Assembly (NCBI GenBank): GCA_028689585.1
Contig: JAQVCW010000003.1
Span: 62,001 to 126,000 of the forward strand
Reading direction: 5' to 3'
Length of the DNA: 64,000 nucleotides
Source: Lachnospiraceae bacterium
GTDB taxonomy: Bacteria; Bacillota; Clostridia; Lachnospirales; Lachnospiraceae
Below the pieces are notes generated by a model. It was not told the DNA's origin, did not search any database, and saw nothing but the letters and a program-made list of their open reading frames with translations. The translations under genes and the position numbers were made by a program. How positions within the stretch are numbered: the stretch's first letter is position 1; each line of letters opens with the position of its first letter. Shown in pieces: positions 35,600 to 43,188 of the stretch.

Positions 35600-37108
35600 T
35601 TTTTCCCGAAACTGCTTTGGTGTCACTCCATAATAATTTTTAAACGTCCGGTTGAAATAGGACTGATTCTCATATCCGCAGGCCCTGGCGATCTCCACGA
35701 TCTTCAATGTTTCTTCTGCCAGCAGCGTCCTGGCTTTCTCCATTTTAATATCGGTAATGTACTTGACCAGCGTTTTTCCCGTCTCTTTTTTGAAAATATA
35801 GCTGACATAGGCCGGAGCCAGATGAACCTTTCCCGCCACGTAATCCAGGCTCACATCTCTCATATACTCTTTTTCCACCAGATTTTTTATCTTCTGGATC
35901 ACCGCCAGGTCATCCTCCGGCCGCTCCTGTACCGTATCCAGAATTTCATGAATATTCTTTTGAAAAAATGTGATAATCTCCCTGGAACTTTTAGAATAAA
36001 ACAACACATCCGAGGAACTTAATATTTTCTCATGCTTCACATCCGGATACCGATCATAAATAGCCTGAATTACCGAAAACAGCATATTCTGGATATAGAG
36101 CTTGCTGATTCTGCGGTTACTCAGAATGGCCTCCACCAGATTGTCTGTAAACTTCCCGGCCAGTTCCCTGCTGCCGGCGTCAATGGCCTGAAGCAGTTGC
36201 CGGCGGACAGCCTCCACATCATCCGAATAATATTCACTGGCCTGCCGCCTTTCTGTCCAGACAATCTCCTCACCCAGCACAAAAAGCTCCCGCTGGGCCT
36301 GCTGTATCCGGGCCATCTCCTGTTCCAGCCCGGCCATCGTATCCACCATCCGGCTCACAATAGCAGACATCCCGGCGCCTGCAAAGGCCGTAACATCCCT
36401 TGACAGCTTTCGAAGCTGTCCTTCCAGCCGCTCCGTCTCCTGATATTTCTTTTCCCGCACCATCAGGCAGGCTTCATTTGGAAACAGATTCCAATACTCC
36501 GTCTCCTCGCCCAGATACATTTTGACAAGATCCAGAAACAGTTTCTCATATGTTTCAAAAAAGTTATCCATAAATTCCACATGAATCAAACGGCAGCTTT
36601 CCTGTACGGAAAACAGTTCCGCCTCCGCTCGCTCCCGCTCTCCTGCCCGCAAAGGCACTCCGGTCAGCAGCTTAAAAAATACATTCTGCCGGTTCTGCCA
36701 TTTTTCCTGTCTCCGTTCCTCTCTTTGATGACAGGCTTCCCGGATTGAAGATAGCAGTGCTTCCATCACCCTTCGAAATTCATCGATTTCAATGGGCTTC
36801 AGCAGGTAATTCACTGCATTGGCCTCCAATGCCTGTTTTGCGTAATCAAACTCTCCATAGGCGCTGAAAATTACGATCTTTGTCTCCGGATAGCGCTCAT
36901 TCACAATTTTCGCCAGTTCCAGCCCCGTCATCTGAGGCATCTTCACATCCGTAAAAAGAATATCCGCCGGATTTTTCTCCAGGCATTCCAGCGCTTTTCT
37001 GCCATTGGCCGCCTGACGCACCTCCAGCGGATACTGATATTTTTCAATCAGCCAGGCAATCCCTTCCCGCTCTTCCCTCTCATCATCCACTAATAATATT
37101 TTCAGCAT
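35597..37108 (-). CDS. YesN-like response regulator with AraC DNA-binding domain
   Basis: A 503-residue regulator: receiver domain with LLVDDEREEREG and phospho-acceptor LFTDVKMPQMTGLE, a central region of about 250 residues, and a C-terminal AraC-type double helix-turn-helix ending in CGYENQSYFNRTFKNYYGVTPKQF. It pairs with the YesM-like kinase and presumably activates the importer/GH65 operon. The stop codon lies inside a truncated hairpin repeat, which leaves open whether the original C-terminus was slightly different. Confidence 0.93.
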   Translation of the reverse strand: MLKILLVDDEREEREGIAWLIEKYQYPLEVRQAANGRKALECLEKNPADILFTDVKMPQMTGLELAKIVNERYPETKIVIFSAYGEFDYAKQALEANAVNYLLKPIEIDEFRRVMEALLSSIREACHQREERRQEKWQNRQNVFFKLLTGVPLRAGERERAEAELFSVQESCRLIHVEFMDNFFETYEKLFLDLVKMYLGEETEYWNLFPNEACLMVREKKYQETERLEGQLRKLSRDVTAFAGAGMSAIVSRMVDTMAGLEQEMARIQQAQRELFVLGEEIVWTERRQASEYYSDDVEAVRRQLLQAIDAGSRELAGKFTDNLVEAILSNRRISKLYIQNMLFSVIQAIYDRYPDVKHEKILSSSDVLFYSKSSREIITFFQKNIHEILDTVQERPEDDLAVIQKIKNLVEKEYMRDVSLDYVAGKVHLAPAYVSYIFKKETGKTLVKYITDIKMEKARTLLAEETLKIVEIARACGYENQSYFNRTFKNYYGVTPKQFREK

Positions 37109-37111
37109 ATA

Positions 37112-38254
37112 CTAATCCAGAAGCTCCCATGTTTTCTCCATTCGTTCCACGATCGGCACCTGGAACGGACATCTTGCTTCACACTCGCCGCAGCCAATAC
37201 AATCTGCCGCGGTCTTCTCCAGCGCCTGATAATGAGCTTTCACGGAAGACGGCACTTGCGGCTGCATGACCGCCAGATCATAGAGCTTATTGACCATGGC
37301 AATATCAATCTCCATGGAACACGGTTTGCAGTGGCCGCAGTAGGTACACTGGCCATGGTAGGCATGGCGGGGTGCGCCTGCCAGTACAGCGGCATAATTT
37401 TTCTCTTCCTCACTGGCTGTCTCATAGGAAACCGCCTCCAGCACCTGCTCTTTCGTCTCCACGCCCGTCATGATGCTGGCCACTGCCGGACGCGTCAGTG
37501 CGTAGTGAATACACTGCACCGGTGTAAGAGCCACCCCAAAGGGGGATGCCTGGGGGTTGAACAGACGTCCTCCTGCAAATCCCTTCATTACGGTGATTCC
37601 CACCTCTTTCTGCTCGCACAGCTTATACAGCTCTGCTCTCTCCGGAGCAATTCCCCCAAGCTGTGCATCGTACTCCTCTGCAAAGTACTGATTCAGATCC
37701 TCTGTAGGCGGGAGAAGATCAAAAGCCGGATTGATGCTGAACAGGATCATTTCCACAATCCCAAGCTCCACTGCTTTTTTTGCCACATTTGGATTATGGG
37801 TGCTCATTCCGATGTGCCGGAGCACCCCTTTTTCCTTCAATTCCCTGACATAGGCGTAAAACGGCCCCGACACGATCTCATCCAGCTCCGTTTCCTGATC
37901 CACATAATGAATCATGCCAAAATCTACGTAATCCGTTCCGAGGCGCTCCAGCAGATCTTCAAATGCTTCCTTTACCTTGGGCATCTCCCTTGTGCGGACA
38001 TACTGGCCGTCCTGCCAGGTAGAACCCAGATGTCCCTGGATGATCCAGCGGTCACGCTTCCCCCTGATGGCCGCTCCGATATTGGAACGGACATTGGGCT
38101 CCGACATCCAGCAGTCCAGGATATTGATCCCCTCCTTTTCGCACTGCTCAATGACCTCCCGGCATTCCTTCGTATTATGGCGCTCCAGCCATTCTCCTCC
38201 CAGACCGATCTCACTTACCATCAAACCCGTTTTCCCCAATTTACGATAATTCAT
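37112..38254 (-). CDS. Aldo/keto reductase with C-terminal 4Fe-4S ferredoxin domain
   Basis: A 380-residue protein. MNYRKLGKTGLMVSEIGLGG begins a standard aldo/keto reductase barrel, with catalytic DYVDFGMIHYVD and IGMSTHNP segments. The C-terminal 90 residues carry two cysteine clusters, CTYCGHCKPCSMEID and CIGCGECEARCPF, as in Fe-S AKR proteins common in Clostridia. A frame extends to 38341, but ATG 38254 has GAGGAAGGG upstream and starts the conserved fold. It ends three bases before the YesN gene, so it may be co-transcribed with the two-component system. The substrate is unknown. Confidence 0.88.
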   Translation of the reverse strand: MNYRKLGKTGLMVSEIGLGGEWLERHNTKECREVIEQCEKEGINILDCWMSEPNVRSNIGAAIRGKRDRWIIQGHLGSTWQDGQYVRTREMPKVKEAFEDLLERLGTDYVDFGMIHYVDQETELDEIVSGPFYAYVRELKEKGVLRHIGMSTHNPNVAKKAVELGIVEMILFSINPAFDLLPPTEDLNQYFAEEYDAQLGGIAPERAELYKLCEQKEVGITVMKGFAGGRLFNPQASPFGVALTPVQCIHYALTRPAVASIMTGVETKEQVLEAVSYETASEEEKNYAAVLAGAPRHAYHGQCTYCGHCKPCSMEIDIAMVNKLYDLAVMQPQVPSSVKAHYQALEKTAADCIGCGECEARCPFQVPIVERMEKTWELLD

Positions 38255-38588
38255 ATTTGCCACCCTTCCTCTCCCGGTATTGTGTTTTCCAGCATTGCAT
38301 TTTCCAGTATTGTACTTATCTTTATTATAACTGTTTTTCATCCCGATTGGAATTGCAAAAAACTGTTTTTTATCTCTATAGGATCACAGCTTTTGTTCCG
38401 CGCGCGAAGCTGCGCATCCATATGCCGAAGGCCGTACTCGTATAGATGCATTTTTCTATACGAGTACAAAAATGGCTCTCTCACATGTTTCTATGATTTT
38501 CATCATTTCATGTAAGAAAGCCATTTTGTTTTGCCGGTCCGTATCATGAAAATACTTTTCGATGGATACGGCTTTATCTGATCGGGCT
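38255..38588. terminator. Intergenic region with three hairpins (terminator cluster)
   Basis: Three inverted repeats: CCGTATC / GATACGG (38537-38571); AAAATGGCT / AGCCATTTT (38469-38527), which gives a hairpin plus TTTTTG when read leftward and so terminates the TerB-like gene; and a perfect 12-bp GTACTCGTATAG / CTATACGAGTAC (38434-38467). The rest, nearer the reductase start, holds short TTCCAG(T/C)ATTG repeats and probably the promoter. Confidence 0.7.
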
Positions 38589-39398
38589 CTAATGCAAAAC
38601 ATCCAAAATCCGTTCATACTGCATCTGCAGATCAATTGCCAGTTGTCTGATCTCCTTTGCCTTTTTCCTGGAAATATTGAACTTCTCCAGCAGCATCCGG
38701 AGCACCGCTTTTTCTTCCTCTGTCAGATCTCCATCGCAGAATGCCAGCATATACAGTTCAAATAACAGTGTTCTTCTCACCTGTTTGGATTTATCTGAAA
38801 AATAGGCAGCCAGCTCCTCCAGTGTCTCTCCGGTCTGAACCTGTGCCTTCATGCCCATCTCATTCTGAGAATTATACAGAACTGCTTTTTCTTCTTCCGT
38901 ACTGCTGCCGTCGATGTCAGCAAACTGCTTTGCCATAGAAAGGTATTTCTTTTTTTCTTCTTCATCCAGTTCACATAAAAACATAAATCTTCCCCCCTTA
39001 TAATATGTAATCGGTTTAAAAATACCTCTGCGTTCCTGTCCCTGTATGGCCCTCTGGCATTCCTCTTCTCTTTTTTCCTTCATTCCGGCTACGATCGCTT
39101 CCGCCTGATACCGTTCCACTGCAATCACAGCACAGGTTCCCTGCATCTCGTCCATCAGCTTCTGAAACTCCTCCTGATATCCGGTATCACACTGAAACTC
39201 AACCAGCTCTTCATACCCCGGGATATAGAGTCCTGCTCTGTATCTTCCGTCCTTATCAGCCTCCATGCTGCTGTAAAACAAAATGCATTTACGCAAAGGA
39301 GCGCAGGCCCGCAGATTTCTCTGCCCATCCAACAGCACCAGAAAATCATCCTGCAATGCTAAAACTCCTGAAACATCTGAAACTATCTCTGTGTGCAT
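38589..39398 (-). CDS. Hypothetical protein with TerB-like C-terminal domain
   Basis: A 269-residue soluble protein. The last 90 residues (FELYMLAFCDGDLTEEEKAV, then LLEKFNISRKKAKEI) have the acidic-turn pattern of TerB/DUF533 helical domains, with DGDLTEEE as the metal-binding-like turn; an earlier ADIDGSSTEEEKAV may be a second related unit. The N-terminal 120 residues are unrecognised. ATG 39398 is preferred because GAGGGAG lies just upstream. TerB domains occur with stress and membrane-associated systems; no partner is seen here. The function is unknown. Confidence 0.6.
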   Translation of the reverse strand: MHTEIVSDVSGVLALQDDFLVLLDGQRNLRACAPLRKCILFYSSMEADKDGRYRAGLYIPGYEELVEFQCDTGYQEEFQKLMDEMQGTCAVIAVERYQAEAIVAGMKEKREEECQRAIQGQERRGIFKPITYYKGGRFMFLCELDEEEKKKYLSMAKQFADIDGSSTEEEKAVLYNSQNEMGMKAQVQTGETLEELAAYFSDKSKQVRRTLLFELYMLAFCDGDLTEEEKAVLRMLLEKFNISRKKAKEIRQLAIDLQMQYERILDVLH

Positions 39399-39586
39399 TC
39401 TTTCTCCCTCGTCCATGCGTCAGATACGCGCCAGGCATGTTGTGCGCCAGCGCGTATCTGTTTTTTCAGTACCTGCGCACTCCAAAAACAGAATCCGTTT
39501 TTGAATGCGCCTTTTTTTGCGTGTTAAAAGCATTATATCCTTATATTCGAAAGAATACAACCTTTCATTTTATGAAAAATAAACCT

Positions 39587-39680
39587 TTCATTACGGTTCA
39601 GCCTCGAAATGAGGACGCTTTCCGGGCGGCTGCCCCGGGTATGCTGCAGGTGCTGTGCGTCAAGTAAAAGGCTGAACTGT
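39587..39680. mobile_element. Decayed fragment of the palindromic element, copy 3 (reverse orientation)
   Basis: The plus-strand blocks GGACGC, CCGGGCGGCTGC, GGTATGCTGC and GGTGCTGT match, in order, the reverse complement of copy 1 at the window start. It also has GTTCAGCC / GGCTGAAC arms. The loop and other half are absent. Confidence 0.4.
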
Positions 39681-39698
39681 AAAAACCTTTTAATGATA

Positions 39699-39742
39699 CA
39701 AAAAAAACGGCATAGCCGCATTTCACGACTATGCCGAATTTT
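39699..39742 (-). terminator. Intrinsic terminator of the 5'-nucleotidase gene
   Basis: CGGCATAG (39708-39715) / CTATGCCG (39729-39736), followed on the minus strand by a run of T. It lies about 30 bases after the nucleotidase stop. Confidence 0.85.
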
Positions 39743-39770
39743 TTAGGGATGTAAAATCCCTTTGTCCACG

Positions 39771-41564
39771 CTACTGTGCGCTCTTTACATCATCCACAGT
39801 GATGGATTTTACATTGGTATTGCGTCCGCTCTCAGAAGCCGGCAGAGCGATTTTTCCAGTGTTGATCAACTCTGCTACCTGTGTGTGAAGATCTGCATCC
39901 CAGTCATTTCCGGTAACGCGCCAGTTGCCTGCCAGTTCCGGTGCATCCAGTGTTCCGCCCTTTACATTGGCAATATAGTCACCGATCAGTTCACGGACAC
40001 CGCCGATTTCACCTTTTACATCCATTTCCAGCAGTACCGGAAGGTCTTCTCCCTCTTTATAGATCTCGCCGTAGCTGAGAAGCTGGGAGTTTGCACGGTA
40101 GTTGTTAACTGCCAGAGTGATCACATCGTCATCCTTCAGTTCGCTGCCGTCTGCCCTGGTTACATTTTCAATACGGCTGCCTGCTTCGTTGGCAATGTTT
40201 ACTTCATAGTTGATACCGCTGAACATATCGTAGTTGAAGCCTGCGATGTCCGGATTGAAGGAAATGGTCAGATCCCCGTCTTTGTAAGTATTGTAGTAGC
40301 TTGCGCTCCATTCCATGTACTGTTTTAACTGTTTTCCGGTCATCTGCACCTTGTACAGGGTGTTTGCATATTTATAGATCAGAGCCAGATCACATTTACG
40401 GATATCACCGCTCTGCAGATTTGCGCTGTCCACAAACAGGGCGGATGCGGATACATCTGCATCAGTATAATACATCTGCACTTCATTGATCAGATCGATC
40501 AGAGCAGTTTCCTGCAATTTTGCCTGGGCAATGCCTTCGATCTCATTTTCCGGTGCCAGAGGTCCGTTGTTCAGGGTGCCGATAACGGTATTTGCATCTT
40601 CCTTTGCTCTTGCGTCCGCATCAGCCAGAGCTGCTGTAAATTCCTCATCCGCTTCATAATCTGCTGCCGCAATGCTGGCAGAAGTTTTATTGGTTACCTC
40701 ATATTCTCCATTTTCATCTTTTTCCACAGTCAGGTTCACCTGAGCCAGAGTCTTTCCTGCATCCTGGTTTTCTACAATCAGAACGCCATTGACTTCTGTG
40801 CCTTCCACCAGCTTGTGCTCATGCGCTGCCACGATCACATCGATTTCCGGGCATGCGTTTGCCAGATCTTCCACACCGGAGTCAGCCACTTCATATTCAT
40901 TGCTCTCTCCCATGTGCTCTGCTGCCACGATCACATCCACATCATCTTTCACTTCATCGATGATTTTTTTCGTTTCCTCTACCGGATCCGTCACGTTATA
41001 CTCCGCAAGATTTGCAGCATCCCAGCGGGTGATATTCGGCGTCACCATGCCGATCACTGCCACCTTCACTCCGTCCTTTTCAATGATGGTGTAACCATCG
41101 CTGAGGCTGGATCCGTCTGCATTGTAGACATTTCCGCACAGTACGGCTGCCTTCTGCTCTCCCATGATCTTTTTCAGTACGTCCACGCCATAGTTGAACT
41201 CATGATTTCCCGGTACCCATACATCATAGTTCATCAGGTTCATGCCGATCGCCATGGGATGTACTTCATCTTCCAGGAATAAATCTGCGGAATTACCCTG
41301 AATGGTATCTCCCACATCCAGAAGAATGGTGTTATCCGTGCGCAGTTCCTTTACCGCACTCTGGATCTGAGCCATGCTTCCGCTGGTGCTTTCTTCATTT
41401 ACCGCATAATCATATGGATCGAATTTTCCGTGCAGATCGCTGGTAGCCAGGATCTGAATATCCACTGCACCCTCTGCATCCTGAGCCATTACCGGCATTC
41501 CTGACAGCGTCAGAGCAGCCATAGCCGCTGCGGTCATTCCAATCATTACATTCTTGTTTTTCAT
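39771..41564 (-). CDS. Secreted 5'-nucleotidase / 2',3'-cyclic phosphodiesterase family protein
   Basis: A 597-residue exported enzyme of the UshA class, hydrolysing extracellular nucleotides to recover phosphate and nucleosides. A signal peptide (about 1-28) precedes LATSDLHGKFDPYDY, VGDTIQGN, VPGNHEFNYG and AAHEHKL, which supply the two-metal site. The C-terminal substrate domain starts near residue 330 (SADLF-like ASALFVDSANLQSGDIRKCD, MTGKQLKQYMEWSA). No LPXTG anchor or lipobox is seen. ATG 41564 has GAGGAGAG upstream; the frame beyond it to 41633 only translates the hairpin element. It stands alone with its own terminator. Confidence 0.9.
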   Translation of the reverse strand: MKNKNVMIGMTAAAMAALTLSGMPVMAQDAEGAVDIQILATSDLHGKFDPYDYAVNEESTSGSMAQIQSAVKELRTDNTILLDVGDTIQGNSADLFLEDEVHPMAIGMNLMNYDVWVPGNHEFNYGVDVLKKIMGEQKAAVLCGNVYNADGSSLSDGYTIIEKDGVKVAVIGMVTPNITRWDAANLAEYNVTDPVEETKKIIDEVKDDVDVIVAAEHMGESNEYEVADSGVEDLANACPEIDVIVAAHEHKLVEGTEVNGVLIVENQDAGKTLAQVNLTVEKDENGEYEVTNKTSASIAAADYEADEEFTAALADADARAKEDANTVIGTLNNGPLAPENEIEGIAQAKLQETALIDLINEVQMYYTDADVSASALFVDSANLQSGDIRKCDLALIYKYANTLYKVQMTGKQLKQYMEWSASYYNTYKDGDLTISFNPDIAGFNYDMFSGINYEVNIANEAGSRIENVTRADGSELKDDDVITLAVNNYRANSQLLSYGEIYKEGEDLPVLLEMDVKGEIGGVRELIGDYIANVKGGTLDAPELAGNWRVTGNDWDADLHTQVAELINTGKIALPASESGRNTNVKSITVDDVKSAQ

Positions 41565-41583
41565 ACATTCTCTCCTCTTGTTC

Positions 41584-41634
41584 TTTGAACATCTGCCGTC
41601 CTGAATTTGCCTGCAGCAAATGGGCTGACACAAT
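41584..41634 (-). repeat. Intercistronic hairpin element, copy C
   Basis: CTGCCGTCCTGAATTTGCC followed by GCAAATGGGCTGAC, ending 19 bases before the nucleotidase start. The lower stem is partly mismatched in this copy. Confidence 0.7.
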
Positions 41635-41734
41635 GTCTTCTATATTTTTGAACAGTTTTATCATAACACTGTCATGTAAAATCCAAAGCATGGTAAAAGA
41701 AAAATCTGGTAAAATGTTAGTAAATATTCATCTG

Positions 41735-42970
41735 TTATTTTTCTGTCTTTACCGCAATCCGAAAAAAGAGAATACCAAAAAGAAACAGCACTGCGATAGA
41801 ACCCACCCCCGCATTTACATCCCCGGTCAACTGCGATACTGCGCTGACCAGCGTCGTTCCCAGCAGGGAGGCACCTTTTCCGCAGATATCCAGTATTCCA
41901 AAGTATTCACCGGACTGCTCTGCCGGAATGATCCTCGTATAATACGAACGGGACAGCGCCTGTATGCCTCCCTGGAACATCCCTACCAGAATTGCCAGCA
42001 CCCAGAACTGGGCCTGAGTTCTTAAAAACATGGCGTAAACAGCGATGCCCAGATAAGCAATAATGCAGCCGGTAATCAACTGCTCCGTCCGAAAGCGCTG
42101 TGCCAGTCTTCCAAACAAAATGGCACAGGGGAAAGCCACCACCTGGGTAGCCAGCAGTGCCAGCAGCAGGCCGGTGCTGTCCAGCCCCAGGGCAGAGCCA
42201 TAAGCCGTTGCCATATCAATGATGGTATAGACTCCATCGATATAAAAGAAAAATGCCAGCAGAAACAAAAAGATCTTTTTATCCTTTTTTACATTTTTAA
42301 AGGTGGTCCCCAGTCTGTGAAAGCTGGCTGATATGGCGCGCTTCTGCTTTTCCACATAGTGTATCTGATGATAGCTCTTCAACAACGGCAGCGTCATCAC
42401 CACCCACCAGACTGCAACGATGGCGAAGGAAATGGACATGCCGGTTTCCATTGTAATTCCAAGCTTTTCCGCTCCCAGCACAATTCCGAGACAGGCCACG
42501 AACGGCAGACAGCTCCCAATATAACCCCAGGCAAATCCCTGGGAAGACACCTGATCCAGCCTTTCTTCACAGGTCACATCCGGCAGCATGGAATCATAAA
42601 AGATCAGACTGGCAGAATAGCCCACCTTTCCAATTACATAAATCACAAGAAACAAAAACCACTGTCTTGCAAAGCCCAGGCTGATGCAGCCAAGAGCGCC
42701 AATACACAGCGCCGCGGTAAAAATGGGTTTTTTGTATCCTTTGGTATCCGCCAGCGTGCCAAGCACCGGCCCCAGCACTGCCACGATCAAAGTGGTAATC
42801 GATGCCGCATATCCCCAGTAAGCCAGATAATCCACCTGAGACAAGCCTGCTTTTTCCGACAGATAATTAAAATAAATTGGCATAATCGTGGAAATCAGCA
42901 GCACAAATGCTGAATTTCCCACATCATACAGTATCCAGTTTTTTTCTTCCTTTGTTAAACGAAATTTCAT
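41735..42970 (-). CDS. MFS transporter, UMF1/Atg22-like
   Basis: A 411-residue membrane protein with twelve predicted helices. The start KEEKNWILYDVGNSAFVLL and the loop VLGTLADTKGYKKP are typical of the UMF1 (Atg22-related) MFS family. ALSRSYYTRIIPAEQSGEYF near residue 330 is also characteristic. The substrates of bacterial members are unknown, with amino acids or other small metabolites suggested for relatives. It follows the small lipoprotein gene by about 30 bases and has an AAGGGAG site, so it is probably the last gene of the phosphorylase operon. Confidence 0.88.
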   Translation of the reverse strand: MKFRLTKEEKNWILYDVGNSAFVLLISTIMPIYFNYLSEKAGLSQVDYLAYWGYAASITTLIVAVLGPVLGTLADTKGYKKPIFTAALCIGALGCISLGFARQWFLFLVIYVIGKVGYSASLIFYDSMLPDVTCEERLDQVSSQGFAWGYIGSCLPFVACLGIVLGAEKLGITMETGMSISFAIVAVWWVVMTLPLLKSYHQIHYVEKQKRAISASFHRLGTTFKNVKKDKKIFLFLLAFFFYIDGVYTIIDMATAYGSALGLDSTGLLLALLATQVVAFPCAILFGRLAQRFRTEQLITGCIIAYLGIAVYAMFLRTQAQFWVLAILVGMFQGGIQALSRSYYTRIIPAEQSGEYFGILDICGKGASLLGTTLVSAVSQLTGDVNAGVGSIAVLFLFGILFFRIAVKTEK

Positions 42971-42999
42971 TTTTTTACTCCCTTATCATCATTTCTGTT

Positions 43000-43182
43000 T
43001 TATACTCTGATTACAAATTCTCCGTCTGGAAATTGGGGCAGAGCTCCCAAAGGTTCCAGACCCTCTAGCGGATCTCCTTCTGACAGCTTCCTCTCTGCTG
43101 CTATGGTACTTCCTGCGCATCCGCCAAGGCCGAGGGCTGCACATATGGCTGATAAAAGAAACAAAATTCTGAAATGTTTCAT
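43000..43182 (-). CDS. Small lipoprotein, 60 residues
   Basis: A short exported protein: a basic start MKHFR, a hydrophobic stretch, lipobox LGLGGC, then 38 residues ending in GALPQFPDGEFVIRV. An AGAGG site stands just before the ATG, and the gene starts six bases after the phosphorylase stop. This tight packing, lipobox and ribosome site together make it a real gene despite its size. No function is recognised. Confidence 0.7.
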   Translation of the reverse strand: MKHFRILFLLSAICAALGLGGCAGSTIAAERKLSEGDPLEGLEPLGALPQFPDGEFVIRV

Positions 43183-43188
43183 TTTCCT

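Larger units (their letters stand above)
39399..39770. promoter_or_regulatory. Structured intergenic region: two leader hairpins, element fragment, terminator
   Basis: Contents from left to right: CAGATACGCGC (39420-39430) / GCGCGTATCTG (39449-39459), only 22 bases before the TerB-like start; GCGCA..CAAAAAC / GTTTTTG..TGCGC (39474-39511); a fragment resembling the palindromic element (39587-39680); and the nucleotidase terminator (39699-39742). The first two hairpins fall in the 5' leader of the TerB-like gene. Confidence 0.6.

Noticed and set aside
37232-38515. 427-codon plus-strand ORF
   Set aside because: It is antisense to the Fe-S aldo/keto reductase, whose cysteine clusters and barrel motifs are clear.
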